This document shows, piece by piece, positions 44,293 through 53,900 of a DNA stretch of 64,000 bases; position 1 is the first letter of the stretch; the number at the start of each line of letters is the position of its first letter. The notes beneath the pieces are model-generated. The model worked only from the letters and a program-made list of their open reading frames with translations, had not been told where the DNA came from and made no database searches. Made by a program: the position numbers and the translations under genes. The stretch is from Anaerotignum propionicum (GTDB taxonomy: Bacteria > Bacillota > Clostridia > Lachnospirales > Anaerotignaceae). Location: assembly GCF_024461735.1 (NCBI RefSeq), contig NZ_JANGAD010000003.1:186001-250000 (forward strand), given 5' to 3'.

Positions 44293-45951
44293 ATGAGAAT
44301 AACAATCCAGAACCCTGTGAACGAAAGAAGGGAAGGCCTTTGGTTTCCTTGGAAAGCTGAAGATTTTGAAAAAGTCTGCTTCAACTTAGAGATTGTACCA
44401 AGTACAGAACCAAACTGCATCGTTGTAGAAGTATCCGATGAAAGGCTATCTACTCTCCTTAAAGATAAGCCCTGCAATATTGATGAGCTGGATTACCTAA
44501 TGAAACGATTGGACAGTTTTGGTAGAGATGAGTTGCAAACTTTTTACGCTATGGCATATGCAGAAAAGCCAGAGACCACGGCAAACCTTATCAATATAAC
44601 CTTTAACACCCACTGTTACAGCCTCGTTGCCGATTTCAGCGACCTTGATGCGGTAGGTAAGAAAATGTACCTAACAGAACAAGGTGCGGTCAGCGAGAAA
44701 GAATTTCAGGAGTTTGACGGCAGAGCATATTTTGAAAAACTACTTGCTGAAAATCCCACCTCAGGAATTACACCCTATGGAATTCTTTATCAAAACAAGA
44801 ATCCAATACAGACAATTTATGATGGAATGCACTTTCCGCTGTATCATTGGCAAGATGAAATTGCTGAGTTGGAAGTGGGAAAAGACGGATATAGTCAATT
44901 TCTCTATCTGCCATGCACGAAAATGCAAATAGAATATGCCTTGCTGAGGTTGGATGCAGATTCACTGTCGGATTGCAGTCTAGGTCTCACAAGTGATCAT
45001 TTTCCAGAAACAATGCTTGAAATTATAACTTCCGATAAACCGCTCTACGAGAATGTAGACAATCTTAATTACTTTGCAAGTAAGTTTCGAGAGATTGGCA
45101 CCCAAGAGGAAAGTTATTTTGAAAAGCTGATGGAATTTGTTCAGTCAGATAATCAAAAGGACTTAAAAACACTTCTGGACAGTATGTATGAGTTTGAACT
45201 TTTCCCCAATATCCATACTGCGGAAGAATACGGTAAATATATCATCTGTGAAAGCGGTCATTTTGACTATGACGAGAATCTTGAAGAATACATAGACTTT
45301 GAACGCTATGGCAAGCAGAAAATTGCCAGTGAAAATGGAGCATTTACTGAAAAGGGATATGTTCTCTATCACGGTTATAATGGGGAACTTGCACAGGTTT
45401 TATGGGAGCATTTTGGAATAGAAATCCCAAAGCAAGACTTTCAGGAACTAAAGCTGTATATGCCACTTTGTGGGACCACGTATTATGATGAGAATGACTA
45501 TGGAGATCTTTATCAGGTGGATTATAGAATCGATGTTTGCCCAGATGAGCTTGCGGAATATAAAGATGAAATTTTGCAGGCGATTGAGAGAAATGCCTTG
45601 CCCGAGGAAACGAAACGTGGGTTGATGAGGTGCTACTGCGACCAGGATAGCGTCAATGCAAAAGTAAAAAGGTACGATTTCTCTGTGGAAGAAGTGAATG
45701 GACAGTTGATGGGAGTTGCAAATCTCATTTTAAATGCACCCCTTGATGATAGGGAACTTGCCAGAATAAAAGATGAAATTACAGGCCAAGCCAGTGACGG
45801 ATGGGGCGAGGGCTTTGAGCAAAGAGAGATTAAATGCAACGGTAAACAGGTATATGTCAGTTTTTGGGGAGCAAAAAACTGGAGTTTGCAGACGTCTGAA
45901 GAATTGGAAATAAAACTGCAAAATCATGATATGAAGTTTGGAGGAATGTGA
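44293..45951 (+). CDS. Multidomain ArdA-like antirestriction protein
   Basis: 552 residues behind CGGAGGAAA. The middle (about 320-400) has FPNIHTAEEYGKYIICESGH and EYIDFERYGKQ, the acidic ArdA fold that imitates B-form DNA to block type I restriction enzymes. The N-terminal half (about 1-310) is another acidic ArdA-like or YodL-like arrangement. The C-terminal 130 residues contain DEITGQASDGWGEGFEQREI, a block found in DUF6329-type element proteins. Much longer than the usual 170-residue ArdA, so it is a fusion. Confidence 0.65.
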   Translation: MRITIQNPVNERREGLWFPWKAEDFEKVCFNLEIVPSTEPNCIVVEVSDERLSTLLKDKPCNIDELDYLMKRLDSFGRDELQTFYAMAYAEKPETTANLINITFNTHCYSLVADFSDLDAVGKKMYLTEQGAVSEKEFQEFDGRAYFEKLLAENPTSGITPYGILYQNKNPIQTIYDGMHFPLYHWQDEIAELEVGKDGYSQFLYLPCTKMQIEYALLRLDADSLSDCSLGLTSDHFPETMLEIITSDKPLYENVDNLNYFASKFREIGTQEESYFEKLMEFVQSDNQKDLKTLLDSMYEFELFPNIHTAEEYGKYIICESGHFDYDENLEEYIDFERYGKQKIASENGAFTEKGYVLYHGYNGELAQVLWEHFGIEIPKQDFQELKLYMPLCGTTYYDENDYGDLYQVDYRIDVCPDELAEYKDEILQAIERNALPEETKRGLMRCYCDQDSVNAKVKRYDFSVEEVNGQLMGVANLILNAPLDDRELARIKDEITGQASDGWGEGFEQREIKCNGKQVYVSFWGAKNWSLQTSEELEIKLQNHDMKFGGM

Positions 45952-45952
45952 G

Positions 45953-46384
45953 ATGCCAAAGGAAGCAGAAGAAAATAGTCAGTTTGGTTTTACAAATGAA
46001 GGCTTGGCAGCTCTGAAAAGAGCATCCGATTCAACCGCCACCCACTCCTACCGATGGTTCGTGTTGGAAAACTTAGGACTGCCAAATGAGATGTTGGAAT
46101 ATGCATCTTCCTTGGAAGATGCCATCTATTAATACCAAGCCTCAGTCAGTGATAATAAGCGATTGGGTGTAACAAAGGATGAAATCGTTACGATAGATAT
46201 TCTGATAAAAGAAAATGGTGATGAAAGAATTGATTCAAACTACAAAGCTTCAGACAGCTTCAATCACGACACTGTTATAATCCAGGCCGTTTCAAAATTG
46301 GAACAGATTGTGCAACAGAATCAGCAAAAACAAGAACTAATAGGGGAGGAATTTAAAATGAGAGGATTTTCAAGAGAATATTGA
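45953..46384 (+). pseudogene. Mobile-element protein gene interrupted by an in-frame TAA
   Basis: The ATG at 45953 lies next to the ArdA stop. Fifty-nine codons end LEDAIY then TAA (46130-46132); the same frame continues YQASVSDNKRLGVTKDEI to a TGA at 46384. The two halves fit one protein of about 143 residues, with TAA where CAA (Gln) would be a one-base change. The frame also runs through the binding site and start of the next gene, so its own original stop is lost too. Confidence 0.65.
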
Positions 46385-46637
46385 AAGAATCAAAGAACAG
46401 TACCCAGTGGGTACAAGGCTTGAGCTTACGTCAGATATGGATGATTCGTATGCTCCAGTGCTTGCAGGAACACAAGGCGAGGTGATTTCAGTTGATGACA
46501 TAGGAACTTTGCATATGCAGTGGGACAATGGCCGTTCCCTTGGCATTGTGATAGGCGAGGATCACTTCAAGGTGATTTTAAAACCACAGGAAGAGCAGAC
46601 TATGGATTCCCAAGGGATTGGGGGTATAAGCCAGTGA
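46358..46637 (+). pseudogene. DUF4314 gene with a frameshift near its start
   Basis: The ATG at 46358 behind GGGGAGGA begins MRGFSRE and stops at 46384; the next frame continues NIERIKEQYPVGTRLELTSD to 46637. Joined, these give the normal start of a DUF4314 protein, a small beta-barrel domain found in conjugative elements. An indel in the AGAGAATATTG stretch explains the break. Confidence 0.65.
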
Positions 46638-46687
46638 AAAAAGTGCTGTAGGTAAAGATCTGAATGAAAGAGAAAAATATAAAACAG

Positions 46688-46728
46688 CCGACAGGATGAG
46701 TGAAAAATATCAATCTGTCGGTCTTTTT
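46688..46728 (+). terminator. Intrinsic terminator after the DUF4314 remnant
   Basis: CCGACAG (46688-46694) pairs with CTGTCGG (46715-46721) and a T-run follows. Confidence 0.75.
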
Positions 46729-46748
46729 GTTTGGAAAGGAGTAGAGAA

Positions 46749-47489
46749 ATGCATGAACTTATGATTTTTGAAAATGAGGAATTCGGCAAAATAAGAACCT
46801 TATTAATTGACGGCGAACCTTGGTTTGTGGGAAAAGATGCCGCAGAAATATTGGGATATTCCAATACCAGAGACAGCCTATCTAAACATGTGGAAAAGGA
46901 AGATAAGGCTGGTGTCGCAATTCACGACGGTAGGCAAAACCGAGTCATGGTAGCAATCAACGAAAGCGGTCTTTATGCCCTTATTTTCTCCAGTAAGTTG
47001 CCAACTGCCAAAAAGTTTAAACGCTGGGTAACTACGGAAGTTTTGCCGTCCATTAGAAAACATGGGGCTTATATTACCATGCTAAAGCTTGGTGAGATTA
47101 TGGCAAATCCTGAAAGCTTGGAATTACTTTTAAAACAGCTTCTTTTTGAAACACAGAAAAACAAGGAGCTAAAAAATGAGATTGCAACCCTTGTACCCAA
47201 AGGAAAATATTTTGATAAACTGATTGCTTCTGAAATGCTTACTGATTTTCGCACTAATGCCAAGGAACTGGGGCTAAAGCCAATGGCATTTACGCAATTT
47301 CTCATTGATAAAAAATATGTCTACCGTGATAAACATTAAAGAATTCTACCAATGCAGCCTTATGTGCATTATGAATTTTTTGCAATCAAAGACTTTTGCA
47401 ACAACGGGTATCATGGTACGCAGACACTGATCACTGTTCTGGGGAAGCTTCATTTTTTAGAACGAATAGGAAAAGACGAACAAATTTAA
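46749..47489 (+). pseudogene. BRO-N/KilAC phage antirepressor gene with an in-frame TAA
   Basis: The ATG at 46749 follows AAAGGAG. Residues about 1-105 are a BRO-N domain (GEPWFVGKDAAEILGYSNTR, INESGLYALIFSSKLP, FKRWVTTEVLPSIRKHG). The KilAC domain begins at about residue 150 but is cut at YVYRDKH by TAA (47337-47339); the same frame continues RILPMQPYVHYEFFAIKDF to 47489. The truncated 196-residue product may still bind DNA. Usually these proteins counter a phage or element repressor. Confidence 0.7.
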
Positions 47490-47492
47490 GGC

Positions 47493-47534
47493 CGATTGTT
47501 TCTCTGCTTAGGCAGGAAAGCAGTCGACTTTTTT
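47493..47534 (+). terminator. Intrinsic terminator after the antirepressor gene
   Basis: CGATTG/CAGTCG, TTTC/GAAA and CTGC/GCAG stack in one hairpin followed by six T. Confidence 0.8.
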
Positions 47535-47561
47535 GTTTCTTGGAAGGAAGGTGGTTGAGAA

Positions 47562-48524
47562 GTGAATAGTTTTATTTCGTGGATTGGTGGGAAAAAGGCT
47601 TTAAGAAAGCTGTTATATAAGCTGTTTCCTAAAAATCATACACGATATATAGAAGTGTTTGGAGGAGGTGGCTGGGTACTATTTGGAAAAAGACAGAGAA
47701 AGAACTGCATGGAGGTTTACAATGATTTTAATTCAAATCTTGTAAACCTTTTTTTATGTGTAAAAGAACGCCCTCTTGTTTTTCTAAAAGAGCTTGGGTT
47801 TTTACCTTTGTGTGCAAGAGATGAATTTGGAGTTTTGAGAAAATTTATTGAACAGGAAGAATTCACAGATAACTATATGGCTGAGGAGCTGGAATTGGCA
47901 GAAAAATATATACCTCCTCCGTCTACCGAGGAAATGAAGCTTTTATATGAAAAGAAAGCAGAGCTCTATGAAGTAAAAAGAGCAGCCGCTTTTTTCAAGT
48001 TGATAAAGTACAGCTACGGCAGTAGTACAACTTCCTTTGGTGGTCAGCCCTGCGATATTCGAAAGTGCTTCAAAATTATATGGGAAGCCTCGGAACGATT
48101 AAAGGACGTTGTTATAGAAAACAAAGATTTTGAGGATTTCATTAAACAGTATGACAGGGAGGGAGCTTTTATCTATTGTGATCCACCTTATTTTGGAACA
48201 GAAGGTCATTATGCTGTGGGCTTTCCAAAAGAAAACCATGTAAGACTTAGGGATACTCTTTCAGCTTGTAAGGGACTTTGGATGGTGTCCTATAACGATT
48301 GTGAGTACATCAGGGAATTGTATAAGGATTTTCATATTCGCACAGTTGTTCGTATTAATAACTTGGCTCAGCGTTATGAAGGAGGTGCGGAGTACAGAGA
48401 AGTGATAATTACAAATTTTGATCCAAAGAAGATGGTTATAAAGGATTTTAGTTTTCAAATGAATCTTTTTTCTGATTTGGACGACGAGGATGAACAATTT
48501 GAATTTTACTTAAAAGAGGATTAG
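47562..48524 (+). CDS. D12-class adenine-specific DNA methyltransferase
   Basis: 320 residues from a GTG behind GGAAGG. FISWIGGKKALRKLLYKLFP and EVFGGGGWVLFGK form the SAM-binding part and CDPPYFGTEGHY the catalytic DPPY motif, in the Dam/D12 order. No restriction endonuclease gene is next to it, so it is an orphan methylase, perhaps protecting the element from host restriction alongside the ArdA-like protein. Confidence 0.92.
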   Translation: MNSFISWIGGKKALRKLLYKLFPKNHTRYIEVFGGGGWVLFGKRQRKNCMEVYNDFNSNLVNLFLCVKERPLVFLKELGFLPLCARDEFGVLRKFIEQEEFTDNYMAEELELAEKYIPPPSTEEMKLLYEKKAELYEVKRAAAFFKLIKYSYGSSTTSFGGQPCDIRKCFKIIWEASERLKDVVIENKDFEDFIKQYDREGAFIYCDPPYFGTEGHYAVGFPKENHVRLRDTLSACKGLWMVSYNDCEYIRELYKDFHIRTVVRINNLAQRYEGGAEYREVIITNFDPKKMVIKDFSFQMNLFSDLDDEDEQFEFYLKED

Positions 48525-48536
48525 GGGGAAATGTAC

Positions 48537-49013
48537 ATGAAAAAATTAGAACAGCAAGGCTTGACTGTTGAAAACGAAATGATTGAATTTGCAAATTTAG
48601 GAGATGAAGTAGTTGTTACTGCATTTGACCATCTTGTGGTGCTGACAAAGGCAAAAATGACTGCTTTGGATATGGTGAAAACCATTGCAACCCTTGCGGA
48701 AGTCACTCAAAATTTCCTTGTCATATTGGCGAAAAATTGTGGCACTTGTGAGGACTGCGGCCATTGTGAAGAAATGGATACAGAAAACATTAAGCTTCCT
48801 CACTATATGTTGGAGGCTGCGGGGATTCCAAATGATGCAAAGCTGATTGCCTTTGCTGAGGAGGACAGCGGAATTGTTCGTGTGGAACAGGCGGAATACG
48901 ACCATGATATTGCAGATATTCCTGAGGACATTCGTGAACTGCTTTCAAACTATGGGATTTGTATGGGCGAGCTTGATGCATTGCTTGTAAAGGGGGAATT
49001 TCTTCATGGATAA
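48537..49013 (+). CDS. Conserved mobile-element protein with cysteine cluster and AbrB-like segment
   Basis: 158 residues from the ATG at 48537 behind AGGGGG. CGTCEDCGHCEEMD in the middle may bind zinc. KLPHYMLEAAGIPNDAKLIA resembles the swapped-hairpin AbrB/MazE fold. Function unknown. Overlaps the next gene by eight bases. Confidence 0.55.
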   Translation: MKKLEQQGLTVENEMIEFANLGDEVVVTAFDHLVVLTKAKMTALDMVKTIATLAEVTQNFLVILAKNCGTCEDCGHCEEMDTENIKLPHYMLEAAGIPNDAKLIAFAEEDSGIVRVEQAEYDHDIADIPEDIRELLSNYGICMGELDALLVKGEFLHG

Positions 49014-49743
49014 GAATTATGTATATCCTTACAGTTTTCAGTTTGCGAAGGGAAATCAGGAGCTTAGTTTATACAAGGAATCCCATAAAGCAAATGTAGA
49101 TTGTAAAAATGCCATTGAAAAAGCCATCAGTGGAAATTTTGATGGTCTAAGGCTTGAAAAAAACACAGCAGAGCAAGTGATTTCTCAGTTTGGCTATGAC
49201 CGAGTTAATTTTGTTCTTGCTAATTCAGTACAGCAAAAAAGTCATGACGGCAGATTTTCTCGTGAAAATAAGGAATGAGCAAATCACTTTTTTATTCTGC
49301 ACGATAAGATTCAGGGCTTTGATAAACGGCTGGAGTACGCAGTGGATAGTCACCCTGCAGTGCTGGATGGCTTTATCAATCAGGCAAGGCGAGCCTACCA
49401 AGCCTTGAATTTATGGGAGGCAAAACATTGTAACAATGCCACAGGGCTTAACTTTGAGGGGAAGGTGATGGTCCTTCGTGCCACAAACCTCAAAGATGAG
49501 TATAAAAATCCTCGAGACCAGCTTGTTTTGTGTGAGAGCGGTTTTGGTTGTTCGCCCACAGCAAGTGGAAGAAAGGTGTTCGGGCGATTTCTGGCTGACG
49601 GAGAGCGTTGTCAATATGAACGTTCAGATTTTATTGGAGAATTAAAAGCGGAGTACCTTCCTGATTGGGCAGTTGAAAAGCGAAAGGAGATAGGAGCGAG
49701 CATGGAGGTAGGTCAAAGCATGGGAGGAATGGAAATGCAGTAA
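49006..49743 (+). pseudogene. DUF3849 gene with an in-frame TGA
   Basis: VYPYSFQFAKGNQELSLYKE, FGYDRVNFVLANSVQQK and DGRFSRENKE mark DUF3849. A TGA (49276-49278) follows, and the same frame continues ANHFFILHDK, then VDSHPAVLDGFINQARRAYQ and GFGCSPTASGR to 49743. The family usually has Trp at the stop position, so TGG to TGA is the simple explanation. Without it, a 245-residue protein would result. Confidence 0.7.
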
Positions 49744-49755
49744 GGGGGTAGAAAA

Positions 49756-50307
49756 ATGAGTAATATACAAATCAAAAAGGGCTTTATTTACTACTATGGT
49801 AACCCAGCCGGATATGTAAAAGAGCAAAATGCAGTGGTGGATACCATGTTTCAAAGGGAAGAACTGAAAGAATGGCTGACCGAGAAAAATCTCTCAGCTA
49901 CTTGGACAGATGGTGTATTTGAACGGCTTTCCAGGGGTGAAAAGCTGGCAGAATTGAATGGGGAAATCAAGCCACTAAAAAAAGTCCGAATTTGGCAGTT
50001 AAAAGCCGATTCGGACTTTGCTTTGCGGTTTATTCCTTTGGAAGAGAGCCAAAAGAAATTTGGTGAACCGCGTATTGAAAATTATGAAACCGTTTATGAT
50101 GGAGAGCTTGCAACCAACGATTTGGAAGGCATCTATACAAAATTCAATATTGACCACCCGTATGGTTATGAGGGGCACTCCCTATCTATGTCGGATGTTG
50201 TGGAACTTTATGATGACGAAGGGAGTGTTTTTCACTACGTAGACCAGTTCGGATTTAAGGAGATTGGCTTCAAACAGCATAAGCAGGAAATGCAAATAAA
50301 AATGTAG
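49756..50307 (+). CDS. YodL-domain protein
   Basis: 183 residues behind AAGGGGG. The C-terminal 110 residues start VRIWQLKADSDFALRF and include HPYGYEGHSLSMSDVVELYD and FHYVDQFGFKEI, the YodL-like domain common in clostridial conjugative elements. The N-terminal 70 residues have a small alpha-beta segment with EWLTEKNLSATWTDGVFERL. Function unknown. Confidence 0.75.
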   Translation: MSNIQIKKGFIYYYGNPAGYVKEQNAVVDTMFQREELKEWLTEKNLSATWTDGVFERLSRGEKLAELNGEIKPLKKVRIWQLKADSDFALRFIPLEESQKKFGEPRIENYETVYDGELATNDLEGIYTKFNIDHPYGYEGHSLSMSDVVELYDDEGSVFHYVDQFGFKEIGFKQHKQEMQIKM

Positions 50308-50317
50308 GAGGATGAAT

Positions 50318-50656
50318 ATGAAGAAAAACAATCAGCTTCACTATGATGTAAAGATTCAAAGCATTCGACCAGAAGGAACTTTAAAAGCAACAGCAACTGT
50401 CAATATTAATGAAGCTTTTGCCATTCGTGGCGTCAAGGTGATGGAGGGCAGTAAAGGATTATTTGTTTCCATGCCTAGTTACAAAGCAGGAAACGGAGAA
50501 TACAAGGATATTTGTTTTCCGTGCACAGCAGAAGCAAGAAAGGAATTTGACCAAGCAGTGATGGGTGCATATGAACAGGCATTGTCTCAAAAGCAGGAGC
50601 AAAAACAGGAGACATCCACACAGGAGCAAGGCAGTGCTCCAACGATGACCATGTGA
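50318..50656 (+). CDS. SpoVG-family protein
   Basis: 112 residues from the second ATG, which has AGGAGG at a proper distance. VKIQSIRPEGTLKATATVNI, FAIRGVKVMEGSKGLFVSMP and KDICFPCTAEARKEF match SpoVG, a small RNA/DNA-binding regulator. The C-terminus adds a glutamine-rich tail (SQKQEQKQETSTQEQ). Mobile-element copies are common; it directly precedes the pilin-like gene, so it may regulate the pilus transcript. Confidence 0.85.
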   Translation: MKKNNQLHYDVKIQSIRPEGTLKATATVNINEAFAIRGVKVMEGSKGLFVSMPSYKAGNGEYKDICFPCTAEARKEFDQAVMGAYEQALSQKQEQKQETSTQEQGSAPTMTM

Positions 50657-50673
50657 AATTAGGAGGGAAAGAA

Positions 50674-50937
50674 GTGAAAAATTCAATGATAAAGGCAGTC
50701 GTTTTTGTAAAGGAAAAGGTAACACAGGCACAATCGTTTTTTATATTGCAGTCTGCTAAACTGCGGTTTGCAGCAGCCAATAATCGCGGTGAAAATTACG
50801 TAGACAGTGCAGTTAAAATACTTATTGCTGTGGTTTTGGGCGGATTGCTTCTTGCAGGACTTTATGCATTATTTGGCGATGTGGTGATGCCAACCTTGGA
50901 AACCAAGATTAAGGAAATGTTCAATTATGCAGGCTGA
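50674..50937 (+). CDS. Flp-pilin-like protein, copy 1 (DUF6133-like)
   Basis: 87 residues from a GTG behind GGAGGG. A basic leader of about 35 residues ends in NNRGENYVD, then a hydrophobic helix (AVKILIAVVLGGLLLAGLYA) and a short polar tail. This is the layout of a class III prepilin: peptidase cut after the G of NNRG. Its last 52 residues are identical to those of the copy at 55389. A prepilin peptidase is encoded at 55630. Confidence 0.75.
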   Translation: MKNSMIKAVVFVKEKVTQAQSFFILQSAKLRFAAANNRGENYVDSAVKILIAVVLGGLLLAGLYALFGDVVMPTLETKIKEMFNYAG

Positions 50938-50949
50938 TGGAGGGATGGT

Positions 50950-53900
50950 ATGAAACAGAACCTAAAAAAGACAACTTCTATATTTTTGATTATTTGTCTT
51001 GTGCTAGTAATGTTTGAGAGTGCATATGCAGAAAAGCTGATCTTTCAAGATAGTATAGGTCATTGGGCGGAGGATGCCATTCTAAAGCTGACGGACGAGG
51101 GTGTGATATCAGGATTTCCCGATGGTCTTTGTCACCCAGATGAAATGATAACAAGAGCAGAATTTACAGCATTGGTTGACCGCAAAATTGAAAGGAGTCA
51201 AGATGGTGCAGTCAATAGACCTTCCGATTTTACTGACATCAAGGGACATTGGGCGGAAAAAAATATTACGAAGTTGACCAGCCTTGACATTATTGTAGAA
51301 GAAGAATATCCAGAAAATCAATTTTCCCCAGATGAGCCAATTACCAGATTGGAGATGGTGAAAATGCTGGTTCGTGCATTGGGAATAGAAAATCACAGTG
51401 GAAATTGTATCTGTGATCTTGATTTTACCGATGCACAGTTGATTAAAAGCGAGGATAAGATCTACGTTTGCATTGGAAAAAAATATGGCATTATTAGTGG
51501 TTATCCAGACGGAACGATGCAATCCGCGGGCGTTGCTACCCGTGCAGAAGCCTTTAAAATGCTTGTAAAAGAGGAAGAAGCCAGCGAACAGATTAAGAGA
51601 GAGAAAGAACAAAATTCTGTGATTAAAAATCCAAAGGAAGAAAGCTCCAATGGAGGCAGTGGAGGTGCAGCTTATGTGCCTGAGCCACAGTTTAGCTTCA
51701 TTCTTCCGAAAACTGCATATGCAGGAGAAGGAATTGAGATTAAAAGCGAAAGTCAGAATGTAACAACAGTGGCTTGGGTTGTCTTGAAAAATGGTATTTC
51801 CGTGGAAATACCTGACGTTGTGGATGGAGAACTAAATTCAGGCGGCGGTATTGTGAAAATCAAGGAGAGTGGGATTTACACCTTTACAGCAACGGCAAAA
51901 AATAGTGTTGGAAAGAAAATTACCTGTGAGCAGACCGTTACGATTTACCCTGTGGTGACGGTAAACTTTGATATGCCGAAAACAGCACATACCGACACCG
52001 GTATTGCGGTGGATTTAAAATCCGAGAATCTTGGTCAAAACCTTGTAGTGTGGTCTCTGATAAAAGATGGTATGGAAGTAAAACTTGAAAATTCCGTTAT
52101 AGGAGAGCTTGGCAATACAGGGGGAGCGATGCTGTTCAGCAGAAAAGGCAGTTATGAACTTACTGCAACGATTACCGATGAACTTGGTAAGGTTTCTACT
52201 GTATCAAAGAATATTGATATATATCCTGTGGCAGAAATCAATTTGGCCTTACAGTCTGTTACCCATACAGACAAAACCATTGCTTTCCATGTTCAGACAA
52301 AAGAAGCTGAGGATATGACTGTAAAATGGTCACTTATGAAAGATGGAGAACCCGTAACTATTGAAAATTTCATTGAGGGTGAACTTAGCCTTGGTGAAAA
52401 CAATATCCGTTTCAAGGAAAAGGGTGTTTATCGACTTACAGCTACACTAACTGATAAAACAGGGCGGGTTTTTACAGATACGGCGGAAATAATCGCATAT
52501 CCTGTAGGCTCTGTTGGTTTTTATCTTCCATCTATTCTACATACAGATGATACTGTGAAAGTGGAAGCAACACTAGACGAAATTGGAAACCATACAGCGA
52601 TATGGTCTCTCAAAAAAGACGGAAAAGATGTACAGCTTTCTGAATTTATCAGTGGGGATTTGACCAATGATGGCGGGGAGGTGCGTTTCAAGGGAAAAGG
52701 AATTTATACTTTAAAAGCCTCTTTTACCGATGACGGACAGAGAGATTATTCTTATGAACAGCAAATTAAGGTGTATTCTGTGCCAATAGTTAGTTATACG
52801 CAGCCGCAATACGCACATACAGATACAGAAATTGAAATAATTGTAAAGAGCACAGACTTGGATGGTCTCACCCTTGAATGGCTTGTAGATAACAGCTTCG
52901 GCTATCAAGATTGGAATACCTTTGTGGAAGGTTCTCTTTCCGATACTGGTGGGAAAATCAAGTTTAAGCGGGCAGGAATTTATGAGCTTGTTGCCAGAGC
53001 GACCGATGAAACAGGAAGAGTATTTCTTTTTGAACCAAAGAAAACAACTGAGGTTTTGCCTGTGCTTACAATTGATTTCAACCTACCGAAAGTGGCTTAC
53101 ACAGATACTTCAATTGACTTAAGAACTAGTGGGCATAACAATACCCTCCCTGTGGAATGGTCATTGAGTAGAAATGGTCAGGCTGTTTCTTTAAGCAAAG
53201 TGCTGGATGGAGCATTAACTGCACTTGGTGGAAAGGTGATTTTCAAGGAACATGGTGAGTTTGTTTTAACGGCAACCATGACAGACTTTTTAGGAAGAAG
53301 CTATACCCACAGTCAAGAAATCAAAATTATGCCGGTAATGGATTTTACCTTCACAATGCCGTCAGACGTTCACTATGGGAAAAGCTTTCCAGTGACAATT
53401 TCAAATGCAAAGCATACTCAAAATGCAACGGTTGTTTGGGTACTTACCCAAAATGGGGAAACAGAACGCTATACAGGAGCACTAACTGAGAAGGGCGGCA
53501 ATATTTCAATTTCAAATACCGGCAAATTTGTACTTACTTCTGTTGCAACTGATGTTCTCGGCAGAGAAAGCAGATGCACACAAGAAATCAATGTGACCAA
53601 CACTGCACCAACTATCACAAATCTTACAGCAACTCCAACTAGAACAGTGAAAGATGGTAAATTCTTAGTAGAAGTTTCTGCTACAGCAGAAGATGCAGAC
53701 GGAGATAAATTTGAACTTGAGTGGGAAGGCAGAGCGTCAGACGGTTATTATGCAGTGGGAACAAATACGGTGAAGGTTCGTGCCAAAGATATTGCAGGGG
53801 CATATTCCAATTGGGCAGAAAAAACTTTCACTGTAGTAAACACTGCACCGACCATCACAAACTTTACAGTAACTCAAACCAGAAATACGAAAGATGGTAA

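Noticed and set aside
45953..49743. Stop-codon reassignment as explanation of the in-frame stops
   Set aside because: Both TAA and TGA are involved, intact neighbours end normally at the same codons, and a frameshift occurs in the same cluster, so decay is simpler.
51109..51612. 167-codon open frame opposite the adhesin gene
   Set aside because: Lies wholly opposite the SLH domains and has no ribosome binding site.
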